Shown here: positions 29,318 through 38,146 of the stretch, piece after piece | Layout: each line of letters starts with the position of its first letter | Numbering within the stretch: position 1 is the stretch's first letter | NCBI RefSeq assembly: GCF_029714305.1 | Contig: NZ_CP121647.1 | Span: 6,406,501-6,470,500, forward strand | Source: Bradyrhizobium sp. CB3481 | Lineage (GTDB): Bacteria > Pseudomonadota > Alphaproteobacteria > Rhizobiales > Xanthobacteraceae | Reading direction: 5' to 3' | Length of the DNA stretch: 64,000 nucleotides | Notes under the pieces: generated by a model | Seen by the model: only the letters and a program-made list of their open reading frames with translations | What the model was told of the DNA's origin: nothing | Database searches by the model: none | Translations under genes and position numbers: made by a program

Positions 29318-30487
29318 TTACCTCGACTCTCTTGCGCGCGAGCCGGCCGCAGCGACCGTCAGCGCGATCGCTGCGGGATCGCAGCACAGCACCATCAGCA
29401 GTATCAGCCAGCGCACCGCGACTTCGGGCGCGGCGCCGACCATCATCGCAAGATACTGGATCGGGCCCGCGGAGGCTTCGATGCGCGAGCGCTCGCCGGC
29501 CAGCGCGGCGCGCTGCGCCTGCAATCCAACCAGGGCTGCGGTAGCCGCCTGCCGCTGCGTATCCAGCCCGTCCCGTGTCGCGCGCTCTTGCGTCACGATG
29601 TTGAGGGCCCGCGTCACCCGGCCGCGCCGTGTCGATTCATCGACGGCCCGGTCGATCTGCGCGATCCGACTGGCGAGATCGGCGACGGCGGCGGTTTGCG
29701 CCACCACGCGGGCGTCGAGCGCTTCAATGCGCTCGCCGACACCCGAGCGCGCGGTCGCCGCGACGCTGACATGCGCTTCGACCAGCTTGCCGAACACGCC
29801 GGCGGCGTTGATCAGCGCAAGGCCGGCGACAAGAGCGACCATGACCGAGCGCATTTTCCAGCTGGTCTGGCGCCAGTGCGCGGCCAGCCAGCCGGCGATC
29901 ACGAGCTTGCCGGCCTCCATCGTGGCGGCGAGCACCATGACCCCGACCGGATCGCCGGGAAATATTTCCGCCATGCCGGCGACCGAGAAATAGGCCGCCA
30001 CCGTCGCCAGCGCGAGCGCGGCCACGACGGCAAAGGTGCGGCTGGTGCGTTCGCGCCTTGGTGAGACCGGAACTGTGGAAACGGCCACCGGTGCGACGGG
30101 CGCGACCGAAATCGGCGGCGGCTCAAGCGGCATGGCCGCCTCCGGCTCGACATCGGGCTCGGCTGCCTTGACGTCGGCTGCGCCGGCCTCGACCGTCTTC
30201 GCCGTGGTTGTCTTCGCCGTAGATGCCTTGGCCGTGGATGTCTTGGCCGCCTTGGTCTTGGTGCCCTTGGCGCGAGTTGCGGCAGAACCGGCGCGGGTGC
30301 GCTTTGTGGCCGGCACCGGCGCCTCCGCAGGGGCCTCGACGCTCACCTCCTCGGCGGGTGCCGTCACCAACCTTGGCGCGCGATTCGCGGCGCTAGCCAG
30401 ATCGTCAAGAAGCCTGCGGCGCACGGCACCACCATCGTCCGTCAGCTCAGCCGCGGATATCGCACGCGGAATTGGCCGACTGGTCAT
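29318..30487 (-). CDS. Unknown membrane protein with lysine/alanine/threonine-rich N-terminus and coiled coil
   Basis: 389 residues, not recognised. About residues 60-105 are a low-complexity run of K, T, A and S (TKTKAAKTSTAKASTAK and similar). Two or three membrane helices follow: TFAVVAALALATVAAYFSVA, VGVMVLAATMEAGKLVIAGW and MVALVAGLALINAAGVFGKL. Next is an amphipathic coiled coil of about 100 residues (GERIEALDARVVAQTAAVAD and on), and a last helix near the C-terminus (WLILLMVLCCDPAAIALTVA). The layout (helices, long coiled coil, helix) could be an envelope scaffold or a phage-like structural protein, but no phage genes are nearby. The ATG at 30487 has GGGGGG upstream; an ATG at 30499 is in frame. 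Confidence 0.65.
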   Translation of the reverse strand: MTSRPIPRAISAAELTDDGGAVRRRLLDDLASAANRAPRLVTAPAEEVSVEAPAEAPVPATKRTRAGSAATRAKGTKTKAAKTSTAKASTAKTTTAKTVEAGAADVKAAEPDVEPEAAMPLEPPPISVAPVAPVAVSTVPVSPRRERTSRTFAVVAALALATVAAYFSVAGMAEIFPGDPVGVMVLAATMEAGKLVIAGWLAAHWRQTSWKMRSVMVALVAGLALINAAGVFGKLVEAHVSVAATARSGVGERIEALDARVVAQTAAVADLASRIAQIDRAVDESTRRGRVTRALNIVTQERATRDGLDTQRQAATAALVGLQAQRAALAGERSRIEASAGPIQYLAMMVGAAPEVAVRWLILLMVLCCDPAAIALTVAAAGSRARESR

Positions 30488-30508
30488 GCAGCCCCCCATC
30501 TCGCCCGT

Positions 30509-30658
30509 GTGAAAGTCAACTTCGCCGGTCGTCGGCCGCCAGCGACGCGTCGCGTGCCCATCGCAAACTTCGACATCGAGAATCCCCTACTCGAACTGTT
30601 GGCCGCGGATTATATCCGTACGCGCAGCCCATCGCTGCCTAACGATGCGCCTTGCTGA
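30509..30658 (+). CDS. Possible 49-residue small protein
   Basis: An open frame from GTG 30509 to TGA 30656, divergent from the membrane protein. About 70 percent of third codon positions are G or C, and the product includes a protein-like stretch, PIANFDIENPLLELLAADYI, with alternating hydrophobic residues. There is no ribosome binding site, and no homologue is known to me. It is given as a candidate only. Confidence 0.3.
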   Translation: MKVNFAGRRPPATRRVPIANFDIENPLLELLAADYIRTRSPSLPNDAPC

Positions 30659-31138
30659 ATTTAGGACGACAGTTGTTGCACGAATGCCGCATCCTGCGCT
30701 TCAGCACGGAACAGTCTCACACGCTGCGAGCGAGATGAGCACGGCGCGATGTTGGAATTGAGTCGGAATGCGGATCGCGAACCAACAATTCGTTCTCGGC
30801 TGGAGCGAGTTCTCCTGCAAGGATGCAATTCCCGCCGCTGCAGGCATCGGCGCGTCCCGAACGACGCCATCCAGCACTGTTGCCGCATAATGACAGTGGC
30901 GACTAATCCGGCGCGGAGGCCGTAGTTCTACGCTTTGCGAATCGGCCGCTGCCGGATTCTACTTTTACAGCAATCGTTTTTCCGTTGAGTGCTCGAATAG
31001 ACCGTCCCGTGCCGGAAACGGCGCGGTTTTGAAGTGCGTAGTTTTACGGGCCGATTTTTTGAAGGCCGCGCGTACACCATCGCTGGCACGAACCCTGCAT
31101 GGCGTGAGCGAGCCGGAGATTCAACAACGAAGGTTGCC
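30659..31138. other. Intergenic, no gene seen
   Basis: 480 bases in which I see no supportable gene, strong hairpin or known RNA. An open frame on the minus strand (30661-30888) is arginine/cysteine-rich and looks non-coding. The promoter of the small gene at 31139 is presumably in the last part. Confidence 0.45.
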
Positions 31139-31354
31139 ATGCTCGTTACTCTTATCGCCGTTCTCTGCAACAGCCAGCTCTGCCTCGAAAAGGTCGTCAC
31201 CACCAGCGAGCAGTCCGGCATCACGATGGGCGCCTGCGCCGTCAACGCGCAAATCGGCATCGCCGACTGGCTCGCCAAAGGGCCGTATCACGCCTGGCGA
31301 TTGCAGAGCTACAAATGCGTGCTCGGCAAATACGTGCCGAAGAACGAAGCGTAA
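31139..31354 (+). CDS. Small conserved protein of unknown function, possibly exported
   Basis: 71 residues. The N-terminus MLVTLIAVLCNSQLC is hydrophobic and might be an uncleaved signal or a short membrane tether; there are four cysteines in all (two in the leader and one each near residues 34 and 60), which could form disulfides. The rest (GIADWLAKGPYHAWRLQSYK) looks globular. AAGG lies 7 bases before the ATG. I associate this form with small rhizobial hypothetical proteins, but the function is unknown. Confidence 0.6.
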   Translation: MLVTLIAVLCNSQLCLEKVVTTSEQSGITMGACAVNAQIGIADWLAKGPYHAWRLQSYKCVLGKYVPKNEA

Positions 31355-31357
31355 GCT

Positions 31358-31447
31358 CGTAGGATGGGTAGAGCGAAGCGAAACCCATCATCGTGCCGCA
31401 TGCGCGGTACCAGTTGATGGGTTTCGCTTCGCTCTACCCATCCTACG
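31358..31447. repeat. Long perfect palindrome between two convergent genes
   Basis: The 33 bases at 31358-31390 (starting CGTAGGATGGGTAGAGCG) are an exact inverse copy of 31415-31447, with a 24-base loop. It lies between the convergent ends of the small gene at 31139 and the VOC gene, 3 bases after one stop and 4 bases before the other. Its position suggests a bidirectional terminator or a mobile REP-like element. Similar sequences are common between genes in Bradyrhizobium. Confidence 0.9.
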
Positions 31448-31451
31448 AAAT

Positions 31452-32405
31452 TCATTCGATCGGCTTCAGCCCGGCCTCGATCGCCGCGCGGCGCGGTTCG
31501 AGGAAGGGCGGCAGCGCCAATCGCTCGCCGAGACTTTCCATCGGCTCATCCGTCGCAAAGCCTGGGCCGTCGGTGGCGATCTCGAACAGGATGCCGTTGG
31601 GCTCGCGGAAATACAGGCTGCGGAAATAGAAGCGGTCGATCTCGCCGCTGTTGGGCACGCGCAGCTCGTTCAGGCGCTGTGTCCAGGCGTGATACTGCGC
31701 CTCGTCAGGCGTGCGGAAGGCGACATGATGCACACCGCCGGCACCCTGCCGTGCCACCGGAGCAGCCTTGTCCTCGAGCACATGCAGTTCGGCGGCAAGG
31801 CTACTCTCTCCCCTTGCCTCACCCATCTCGAAGACATGGATCTCCGCGCCATGCGCCGCATACTCGCGCACGCGGCGCATGTTCATCACCTCGGTCAGCA
31901 CAAAGGCGGTGCGCGACAGCTCATGCACGGTCAGCACGATCGGGCCGAGCCCGCGGATCTGGTGCTCCAAGGGCACCGGACTTCGCTCCCAGGGCGAAGC
32001 CGAGCCGCGACCGCCGTCGTCGATCAGCACCAGACGTTGCCCCTCGCCGTCCTCAAACGGTAGCGTCAGCCGCCCGTCGACTTCGACGACATCGCGGGCC
32101 GCCACCCCGGCCTTCTTGAGGCGATCCCGCCACCAACCGAGGCTCTCCTCGCCGGCGACGCGCAGGCCTGTGCGCGAGATCGAATTGGTTCCACGACGCT
32201 CGGGCGGGATGGGAAAATCGAAGAAAGTGAGATCCGTGCCAGGACTGGCTTTGCCGTCCGCATAGAACAGGTGATAGGCGCTGACGTCGTCCTGGTTCAC
32301 GGTCTTCTTGACCAGCCGCATGCCGAGCAGGCCGGCGTAAAAAGCCAGATTCTCCCGCGGCTTCGCGGAGATCGCGGTCAGATGATGAATTCCGCCTAGC
32401 TGCAT
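31452..32405 (-). CDS. VOC-family ring-cleaving dioxygenase
   Basis: 317 residues with two glyoxalase/VOC modules. The N-terminal module opens [20 protein letters not shown] with a metal histidine pair and [19 protein letters not shown]. The second includes [20 protein letters not shown] and ends near [20 protein letters not shown], where the glutamate should complete the iron or manganese site. This is the LinE/MhqO-like group that cleaves hydroquinones or catechols; the substrate here is unknown. It is divergent from the enoyl-CoA hydratase 110 bases away. Confidence 0.9.
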   Translation of the reverse strand: MQLGGIHHLTAISAKPRENLAFYAGLLGMRLVKKTVNQDDVSAYHLFYADGKASPGTDLTFFDFPIPPERRGTNSISRTGLRVAGEESLGWWRDRLKKAGVAARDVVEVDGRLTLPFEDGEGQRLVLIDDGGRGSASPWERSPVPLEHQIRGLGPIVLTVHELSRTAFVLTEVMNMRRVREYAAHGAEIHVFEMGEARGESSLAAELHVLEDKAAPVARQGAGGVHHVAFRTPDEAQYHAWTQRLNELRVPNSGEIDRFYFRSLYFREPNGILFEIATDGPGFATDEPMESLGERLALPPFLEPRRAAIEAGLKPIE

Positions 32406-32515
32406 TGCATTAACCCTGTGAACGCGGACGGTTTGGCCCCTTGCCGGATCATGTAGGATGTGGCCCGATGATTGACCAGCGGCAGCGTTGCCGCCGGCGT
32501 TCCAGGGACAAGTTC

Positions 32516-33280
32516 ATGACCGGGCACCTCATTGTTTCAGACGAAGACGCGACGCGCGTGATCAAGCTGCGGCGGCCCGAGAAGAAGAATGCATTCACCC
32601 AGGACATGTATCGCGGAATGAGCGATGCGATCGACACGGCGCAGAACAATCCCGATATCCGCTGCATCATCGTAACAGGCGGCTCCGGCGTGTTCACTGC
32701 CGGCAACGATCTGGAGGATTTTCTCAAGGAGAGCACTTCGGATGCCGACACGCCACGCGGCGCCTCCAACGCGGTGAAGCTCCTTTATTCGCTGGCGCAC
32801 AACGTCAAGCCGATCATCGCCGCCGTCGACGGTGTCGCGATCGGCATCGGCACCACCATGCTGTTTCATTGCGACTATGTGCTGGCCAGCACGACGGCGA
32901 CGTTTTCCACGCCGTTCATCAATCTCGGGCTGGTGCCGGAAGGCGCCTCCAGCCTGCTGATGCCGCGCACCATGGGTCACCAGCGCGCTTTCGCCATGCT
33001 GGTGATGGGCCGCAAATTTTCCGCCGACGAGGCGCGCGAGGCCGGCTTCGTCAACGTCGTGGTCGCCCCCGGCCATACCGAGGCCGAGGCGCGCAAGGTC
33101 GCGCGCGAAATCTGCCACCTGCCCGCGGAAGCTGTCGCGATCACGCGCAAGCTGCTAAGGCTGCCGCCGGAGGACATGACCCGCCGGATCGACCAGGAAG
33201 GCCATCTGTTCGGCGAACGGTTGCGCTCCAAGGAAGCGGTGACGGCGTTCAAGGCATTCTTCGAGCGGAAGAAGGGGTAG
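32516..33280 (+). CDS. Enoyl-CoA hydratase/isomerase family protein
   Basis: 254 residues, crotonase fold. KLRRPEKKNAFTQDMY is the first strand and helix; GGSGVFTAGNDLEDF forms part of the CoA oxyanion pocket, and AAVDGVAIGIGTTMLFHCDY the second oxyanion loop. The usual second catalytic glutamate falls in NLGLVPEGASSLLM. It hydrates or isomerises enoyl-CoA. The ATG at 32516 has AGGGA upstream; the frame is open earlier but the protein-like part begins here. The pathway is not defined by neighbours. Confidence 0.92.
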   Translation: MTGHLIVSDEDATRVIKLRRPEKKNAFTQDMYRGMSDAIDTAQNNPDIRCIIVTGGSGVFTAGNDLEDFLKESTSDADTPRGASNAVKLLYSLAHNVKPIIAAVDGVAIGIGTTMLFHCDYVLASTTATFSTPFINLGLVPEGASSLLMPRTMGHQRAFAMLVMGRKFSADEAREAGFVNVVVAPGHTEAEARKVAREICHLPAEAVAITRKLLRLPPEDMTRRIDQEGHLFGERLRSKEAVTAFKAFFERKKG

Positions 33281-33304
33281 CGGGCAGGACGCGTTCGTCC
33301 CCAC

Positions 33305-33389
33305 CGTCATTGCGAGCGCAGCGAAGCAATCCGTCGCGCCGCATCAAGAAAAACTGGATTGCTTCGTCGCTGCGCTCCTCGCAATGACG
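33305..33389. repeat. Imperfect palindrome, dispersed repeat
   Basis: CGTCATTGCGAGCGCAGCGA from 33305 is the inverse of the end of the element at 33356-33389 (GGATTGCTTCG...GCAATGACG), with a few extra bases in the right arm. The arms are about 28 and 34 bases with a loop of about 23. It is a typical intergenic palindrome of this genus and may end transcription of the hydratase gene. Confidence 0.85.
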
Positions 33390-33405
33390 TGGAAACATCA
33401 ACGTC

Positions 33406-35070
33406 ATGAAACGTCCATTCCGTCTCCTCCTCGCATTCGCGATCACACTCGCGCTTGCCGCGCCTTCCCGCGCACAACCACCCGCGCCGGTGGACGTGCG
33501 TATGCTCGCGATCAACGATTTTCACGGCTACCTCCGCCCGTTCCCGGGCGGGATCACGATCACAGATCCCGAGGACAAGACCAAGAAGATCACGGTGCCC
33601 GCCGGCGGCGCCGAGCATATGGCGACGCTGCTGCGCGAGCTTCGCGACGGGCACAGGAACACGATCTTCGTCGCGGCCGGCGACCTGATCGGCGCCAGCC
33701 CGTTCCTGTCGGCGATGTTCCATGACGAGCCGACGGTCGAGGCGTTGTCGATGATGGGCTTGAATATTTCCTCTGTCGGCAACCACGAATTCGATGAGGG
33801 CAAGGACGAGCTGCTACGGATGCAGAATGGCGGCTGCCATCCGGTCGACAAGTGCCAGGGACCGCATCCGTTCACCGGCGCGAAATACCGCTACCTCGCC
33901 GCCAGCACGTTCGAGAAGGCGACCGGCAAGACGGTGTTTCCCGCCTACGACATCAGGGCGTTCGACGGCATCCCGGTTGCCTTCATCGGCCTGACGCTGA
34001 AGGGGACGCCGAACCTTGTCTCTCCGGTCGGCATTGCCGGCCTCGAATTCCGCGACGAGGCCGAGACGGTCAACGCGCTAATCCCCGAATTGAAGGCCCG
34101 CGGTGTCGAGGCCATCGTCGTGCTAATCCACGAAGGCGGACTACCGACCGGCGATTACAACGACTGCCCCGGCATCTCCGGGCCGATCGTCGACATCGTG
34201 AAGAAGTTTGACAAGGCGGTGGACGTCGTCGTCTCCGGCCACACCCACCGCGCCTATGTCTGCGAAATCGACGGCCGGCTCGTCACCTCAGGCGACAAAT
34301 ACGGCACGCTGGTCACCGCCATCGACCTTAAGCTCGATCCTGTCACGCGCGACATCATCAGCGCCAAGGCCGATAACAACATCGTGCGCACGGCCACGCT
34401 GGCAAAGGACCCCGAGCAGACCGCGCTGCTGGAGGCCTATGACAAGCTTGCCGCGCCGATCGCCAACCGCCCGGCGGGATCGGTGAGCGCAACGCTATCG
34501 CGCGTGCCGAACGCCGCCGGCGAAAGCCCGCTCGGCGACATCATCGCCGACGCACAGCTCGCTGCGACCAGCGCTGCGGACAAAGGCGGCGCGGTCATCG
34601 CCTTCACCAATCCCGGCGGCGTGCGCACCGACATCACGCGCAAGGAGGACGGCGCCGTAACCTATGCCGATCTGTTCGCCAGCCAGCCGTTCCGCAATCA
34701 GCTGGTGACGCTGACGCTGACGGGCAGGCAGATCAAGGACATGCTGGAGCAGCAATGGCTCGATCCGAAGCGGCCGCGGATATTGCAGGTATCGAGGGGT
34801 TTTTCCTATGCGTGGGACAATGGCCGACCTGACGGCGAACGCGTACTCGCGGAGCGGATGTCGCTGAACGGGCAGCCGATCGATCCCGCCGCGAGCTATC
34901 GCGTCACCGTCAACAATTTCCTATCCGTCGGCGGCGATGGCTTCACCGTGCTCACACAGGGAACCGCGCCGCTGATCGGCGTCTACGATACCGACGCACT
35001 GCACGCCTATTTCCAGGCCAACAGCCCGGTGGGACCCACCGCTGCTGATCGCATTGTCAGGACAAATTAG
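33406..35070 (+). CDS. Bifunctional metallophosphatase / 5'-nucleotidase
   Basis: 554 residues. A signal peptide ends near SRAQ. The calcineurin-like phosphoesterase domain contains LAINDFHGYLRPF, FVAAGDLIGASPF, GNHEFDEG, VVVLIHEGG (approximately) and VVSGHTHRAYVC, which hold the two-metal site. The C-terminal 5'-nucleotidase domain (about 340-550) includes ESPLGDIIADAQL, GGVRTDI and VTVNNFLSVGGDGFTVL, which close on the nucleoside. It would hydrolyse nucleotides or other phosphate esters in the periplasm. No partner genes are adjacent. Confidence 0.93.
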   Translation: MKRPFRLLLAFAITLALAAPSRAQPPAPVDVRMLAINDFHGYLRPFPGGITITDPEDKTKKITVPAGGAEHMATLLRELRDGHRNTIFVAAGDLIGASPFLSAMFHDEPTVEALSMMGLNISSVGNHEFDEGKDELLRMQNGGCHPVDKCQGPHPFTGAKYRYLAASTFEKATGKTVFPAYDIRAFDGIPVAFIGLTLKGTPNLVSPVGIAGLEFRDEAETVNALIPELKARGVEAIVVLIHEGGLPTGDYNDCPGISGPIVDIVKKFDKAVDVVVSGHTHRAYVCEIDGRLVTSGDKYGTLVTAIDLKLDPVTRDIISAKADNNIVRTATLAKDPEQTALLEAYDKLAAPIANRPAGSVSATLSRVPNAAGESPLGDIIADAQLAATSAADKGGAVIAFTNPGGVRTDITRKEDGAVTYADLFASQPFRNQLVTLTLTGRQIKDMLEQQWLDPKRPRILQVSRGFSYAWDNGRPDGERVLAERMSLNGQPIDPAASYRVTVNNFLSVGGDGFTVLTQGTAPLIGVYDTDALHAYFQANSPVGPTAADRIVRTN

Positions 35071-35167
35071 CGTCGCGCACCGGTGCGTTCCCCGGATGCT
35101 GCGCAGCGCGCCGCCCTTCGCGGCGTGATGCGCGGCTGATCCGGTGTCCACGCGTTGCCATTGTGGA

Positions 35168-35215
35168 TCCCGGCTCTGCGGTGCATCGTCAAGAGACGCT
35201 GCACCGCGTCCGGGA
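35168..35215. repeat. Hairpin downstream of the 5'-nucleotidase gene
   Basis: TCCCGGCTCTGCGGTGCA at 35168-35185 pairs with TGCACCGCGTCCGGGA at 35200-35215 around a short loop, with a 2-base bulge. It is probably another dispersed palindrome fragment or a terminator. The rest of the gap 35071-35335 shows no gene. Confidence 0.4.
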
Positions 35216-35335
35216 CACGAAAACTGCAAGAAAAGCCTCATAGTCGTGAGCGATGCCGTGGGCCTTTCCGAGCGGCCCCTAACCGCCTAGATTAGCCGCT
35301 TCTTGCCGGCGCGCACCTTTACGCCAGGATTTCGC

Positions 35336-36262
35336 ATGACGCTGCTGCTGACCCATACCGCCTGTCTCGACCATGTCACGCCGCCGGGGCACCCCGAGCG
35401 TCCCGACCGGCTGCGCGCGGTGGCCGAGGTACTTGGGGAGGAGCGTTTCAAGCCGCTGGTGCGCGGCGAAGCTCCGGAAGGCAGCCTTGATTCCGTCACG
35501 CTGTGCCATGGCGAGCATTATGTCGGCGAACTCCGTCACATCGCGCCGCAGAGCGGGATGATCTATATCGACGGCGACACCTCGATGTCGCCCGGCACCT
35601 GGGAAGCGGTGATGCGAGGCGTCGGCGGCGCGGTGGCGGCGACCGACGCGGTGATGTCTGGCACCCACCCAAATGCCTTCGTCGCGGTGCGTCCGCCCGG
35701 TCATCATGCAGAGGTCTCGAAGCCGATGGGCTTCTGTTTCTTCGACAATGTCGCGATTGCCGCCCGTCACGCGCAGCGCAAATACGGCATTGGCCGGGTC
35801 GCAATCGTCGATTTCGACGTCCATCACGGCAACGGCACGCAGGATATCTTCTGGCATGATCCGACCGTGATGTACTGCTCGACGCACCAGATGCCGCTGT
35901 TTCCGGGCACCGGCGCCAGCGGCGAACGTGGCGAGCACGACACCATCGTCAATGCGCCGCTGGCCTCCGAGGACGGCAGCGCCAAGTTCCGCTCGGCGTT
36001 TGAAAATCTGATCCTGCCGCAATTGCAGAAATTCTCGCCGGAACTCCTCATCATCTCTGCCGGCTTCGACGCGCATTACCGCGACCCGCTCGCCTCGCTC
36101 AACCTGAAGGCGGATGATTTCGGCTGGGTCACGCGCAAGGTTATGGATGTGGCCGAGACCAGCTCGGGGGGACGGGTTGTCTCCGTGTTGGAGGGCGGCT
36201 ACGACCTGCAGGGGCTGAAAGAATCGGTTGCAGCCCATGTCACCGCGTTGATGGGCGCATAA
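35336..36262 (+). CDS. Histone deacetylase family protein (acetylpolyamine/acetoin-utilisation type)
   Basis: 308 residues, deacetylase fold with the zinc site intact: VRPPGHHAE (catalytic histidines) near residue 120, VDFDVHHGNGTQD and STHQMPLFPGTG, then ISAGFDAHYRDPLASL with the metal Asp. The start LLLTHTACLDHV and the HPERPDRL motif are typical. Bacterial members remove acetyl groups from polyamines or other amides; the substrate is unknown. The ATG at 35336 is preceded by AGGA. xseB follows 57 bases later on the same strand. Confidence 0.93.
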   Translation: MTLLLTHTACLDHVTPPGHPERPDRLRAVAEVLGEERFKPLVRGEAPEGSLDSVTLCHGEHYVGELRHIAPQSGMIYIDGDTSMSPGTWEAVMRGVGGAVAATDAVMSGTHPNAFVAVRPPGHHAEVSKPMGFCFFDNVAIAARHAQRKYGIGRVAIVDFDVHHGNGTQDIFWHDPTVMYCSTHQMPLFPGTGASGERGEHDTIVNAPLASEDGSAKFRSAFENLILPQLQKFSPELLIISAGFDAHYRDPLASLNLKADDFGWVTRKVMDVAETSSGGRVVSVLEGGYDLQGLKESVAAHVTALMGA

Positions 36263-36319
36263 GTTCTCGCCCTGACGCAAGCTTTTGCTCTCGACCGGGG
36301 GCGCATCCGGGAACCCGAT

Positions 36320-36571
36320 ATGGCCGAAAATACCCAGGCGGACGTCAAGAAGCTCTCCTTCGAACGCGCGATGGAGGAGCTTGAATCCATTGTGACCCGG
36401 CTCGAGGGCGGCAAGGTGCCGCTTGAGGAATCGGTTGCGATCTATGAGCGCGGCGAGGCGCTGAAGCGGCGCTGCGAAGAACTGTTGCGGCAGGCCGAGG
36501 CCCGCGTCGACAAGATCACCACCGATGCGAGCGGCCAAGCGACGGGGACCGAGCCGCTCGACGTGCAGTAA
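36320..36571 (+). CDS. xseB: Exodeoxyribonuclease VII small subunit
   Basis: 83 residues, the normal length. It is nearly all helix, with the family motif LSFERAMEELESIVTRLEGG, then EESVAIYERGEALKRRCEE, and a coiled-coil tail. Together with XseA it forms a single-strand exonuclease. xseA is not in this window, so the subunits are encoded apart, as in many alphaproteobacteria. Confidence 0.93.
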   Translation: MAENTQADVKKLSFERAMEELESIVTRLEGGKVPLEESVAIYERGEALKRRCEELLRQAEARVDKITTDASGQATGTEPLDVQ

Positions 36572-36630
36572 TTTCCGGCCAAAGCTCGTCCTTCGCGAGG
36601 CTAGGCCGGCACAAGTGAGGCAAGGTGGGG

Positions 36631-36678
36631 CGAATCGGCACTGCCTTCGGCCAAAACTCCAAATAGCCAGCCGATTCG
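36631..36678. terminator. Stem-loop after xseB
   Basis: CGAATCGGC at 36631-36639 is the inverse of GCCGATTCG at 36670-36678 with a 30-base loop; a T-containing run follows. It may end the xseB message, but the long loop makes it weak. The gap 36572-36756 has no other gene. Confidence 0.3.
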
Positions 36679-36756
36679 GTCCCATCTTTAGTTCCCTATT
36701 TAGTTCTTGGCCCCCCGTCCGGCCTGTTATAGTCACCCATCATCCGGGGACAGTAC

Positions 36757-38055
36757 GTGCGCGTCCAGCACCGCCATATCATCTATATTCAGGGCTACGA
36801 TCCGCGCGGGCTGGCGCAATATTACCGCATGTTCCGGACCGAGCTGCGCAAGTTCGGCCGGCTTTATCAGCTCCAGGCCACCATCAGCCGGCCCAAGGTC
36901 GCTTCTGACGACGAGATCGCGTCCTGGACCATCGATACCAAGGCCGAGGACTGGCAGAGCCGTACCTCCTATGATTTCCTCCGGTTCGAGGATTTCATCC
37001 AGCAGGACCTGGCGTCGCCGATCTGGCGCACCGTAATCAGCGCGGTGTGGATCTACTGGCGCCTTGTCTTCGCCGGCACCATCGCCCGTTTCGGCAAGGC
37101 GAACTGGCGGTTCGCGACCTTCATCACCTACCCCCATCTCATGCTGCTGCTGGAAGCCGCCTGCGCCGGCGCCATCGCTTTTGTGTTCGAGAAAGGGCTG
37201 AACGCGCTCGGCATTCCCAACGTTTTCAGCATCGCCATCGCGACCGTGCTGTTCGTCGCCCTGCTCGGCGTCGTGCTGAAATACACCGAGAACGCCACCT
37301 ACGTGCTCTATCTCTTGTGCGACACCATCTGGACCTGGGAATTCTCGCACCGCCAGCGGCCGGAATGGGATCAGCGTATCGACCGCTTTGCGCAGCACCT
37401 CGTCAAGACAGCCGAAAGCAGCGATGCCGACGAGATCGTTATCGTCGGGCACAGTTCCGGATCGTTCCTGTCGACGGAAATGCTGGCGCGCGCGCTCAAG
37501 CTCGATCCGGCGCTCGGCCGTCACGGCCCGCGGATCGTGCTGCTCACCATCGGCGGCAATTTCCCGATCGTCGGCTATCACGCCGTGTCGAAACAGTTCC
37601 GTGACCATCTGCGGCAGCTTGCCATCGAGCCGTCGATCGACTGGATCGACTGCCAGGCCCGCAAGGACGTCATGAACTTCTACCAGTTCGATCCAATTGC
37701 GAGCCACGGCATCGACGTCGGCGCCGCAAGGCGCAATCCCAAGATCGTGCCGGTCCGCTTCCGCGACATCATCCGCGCCGAGCACTACGACAAGTTTCGC
37801 TGGCAGTTCTTCCGCGTGCATTTCCAGTTCGTGATGGCCAACGAACTGCCCAACGCCTACGACTTCTTCATGATCGTCTGCGGTCCGGTCCCGCTCACCG
37901 CGCGCATGGCGGTCCCCGACGCCGCCCTTGAGGTTGCCGCCGGCGATTCTGTCGCGCGCGAGCGGGCATGGAAGCGAATCGAGGCCGCCACAATGGCCGC
38001 CCCAAGTGTCGACGATTTGAGCAAACTGGAACCATCTGCGCGCCGCAGCGGTTGA
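36757..38055 (+). CDS. Unknown membrane protein with alpha/beta-hydrolase-like serine motif
   Basis: 432 residues, not recognised. It starts with a beta strand HIIYIQGYDPRG, which is like the start of alpha/beta hydrolases. Two hydrophobic helices follow around residues 125-175 (LMLLLEAACAGAIAFVF and VFSIAIATVLFVALLGVVL). Then EIVIVGHSSGSFLSTEML, a nucleophile elbow GHSSG, appears near residue 230, with FDPIASHGIDVG and a possible catalytic Asp/His later. So it is probably a lipase- or esterase-like enzyme anchored in the membrane. The start is a GTG with GGGGA upstream. It sits between xseB and dxs without clear functional link. Confidence 0.7.
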   Translation: MRVQHRHIIYIQGYDPRGLAQYYRMFRTELRKFGRLYQLQATISRPKVASDDEIASWTIDTKAEDWQSRTSYDFLRFEDFIQQDLASPIWRTVISAVWIYWRLVFAGTIARFGKANWRFATFITYPHLMLLLEAACAGAIAFVFEKGLNALGIPNVFSIAIATVLFVALLGVVLKYTENATYVLYLLCDTIWTWEFSHRQRPEWDQRIDRFAQHLVKTAESSDADEIVIVGHSSGSFLSTEMLARALKLDPALGRHGPRIVLLTIGGNFPIVGYHAVSKQFRDHLRQLAIEPSIDWIDCQARKDVMNFYQFDPIASHGIDVGAARRNPKIVPVRFRDIIRAEHYDKFRWQFFRVHFQFVMANELPNAYDFFMIVCGPVPLTARMAVPDAALEVAAGDSVARERAWKRIEAATMAAPSVDDLSKLEPSARRSG

Positions 38056-38146
38056 AAACCCTGGCCTTTTTAAGCTCGCGTCCTGGAACCGAATCCCCGC
38101 TCCGGGTTGGCTTTGGCGGCGGCTTTGGTGTAAAGCTGGGGGTTCA

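Noticed and set aside
29318..30487. Prophage origin for the coiled-coil membrane protein
   Set aside because: No integrase, terminase, capsid or tail gene lies nearby and the flanks are chromosomal; the coiled coil alone is not evidence.
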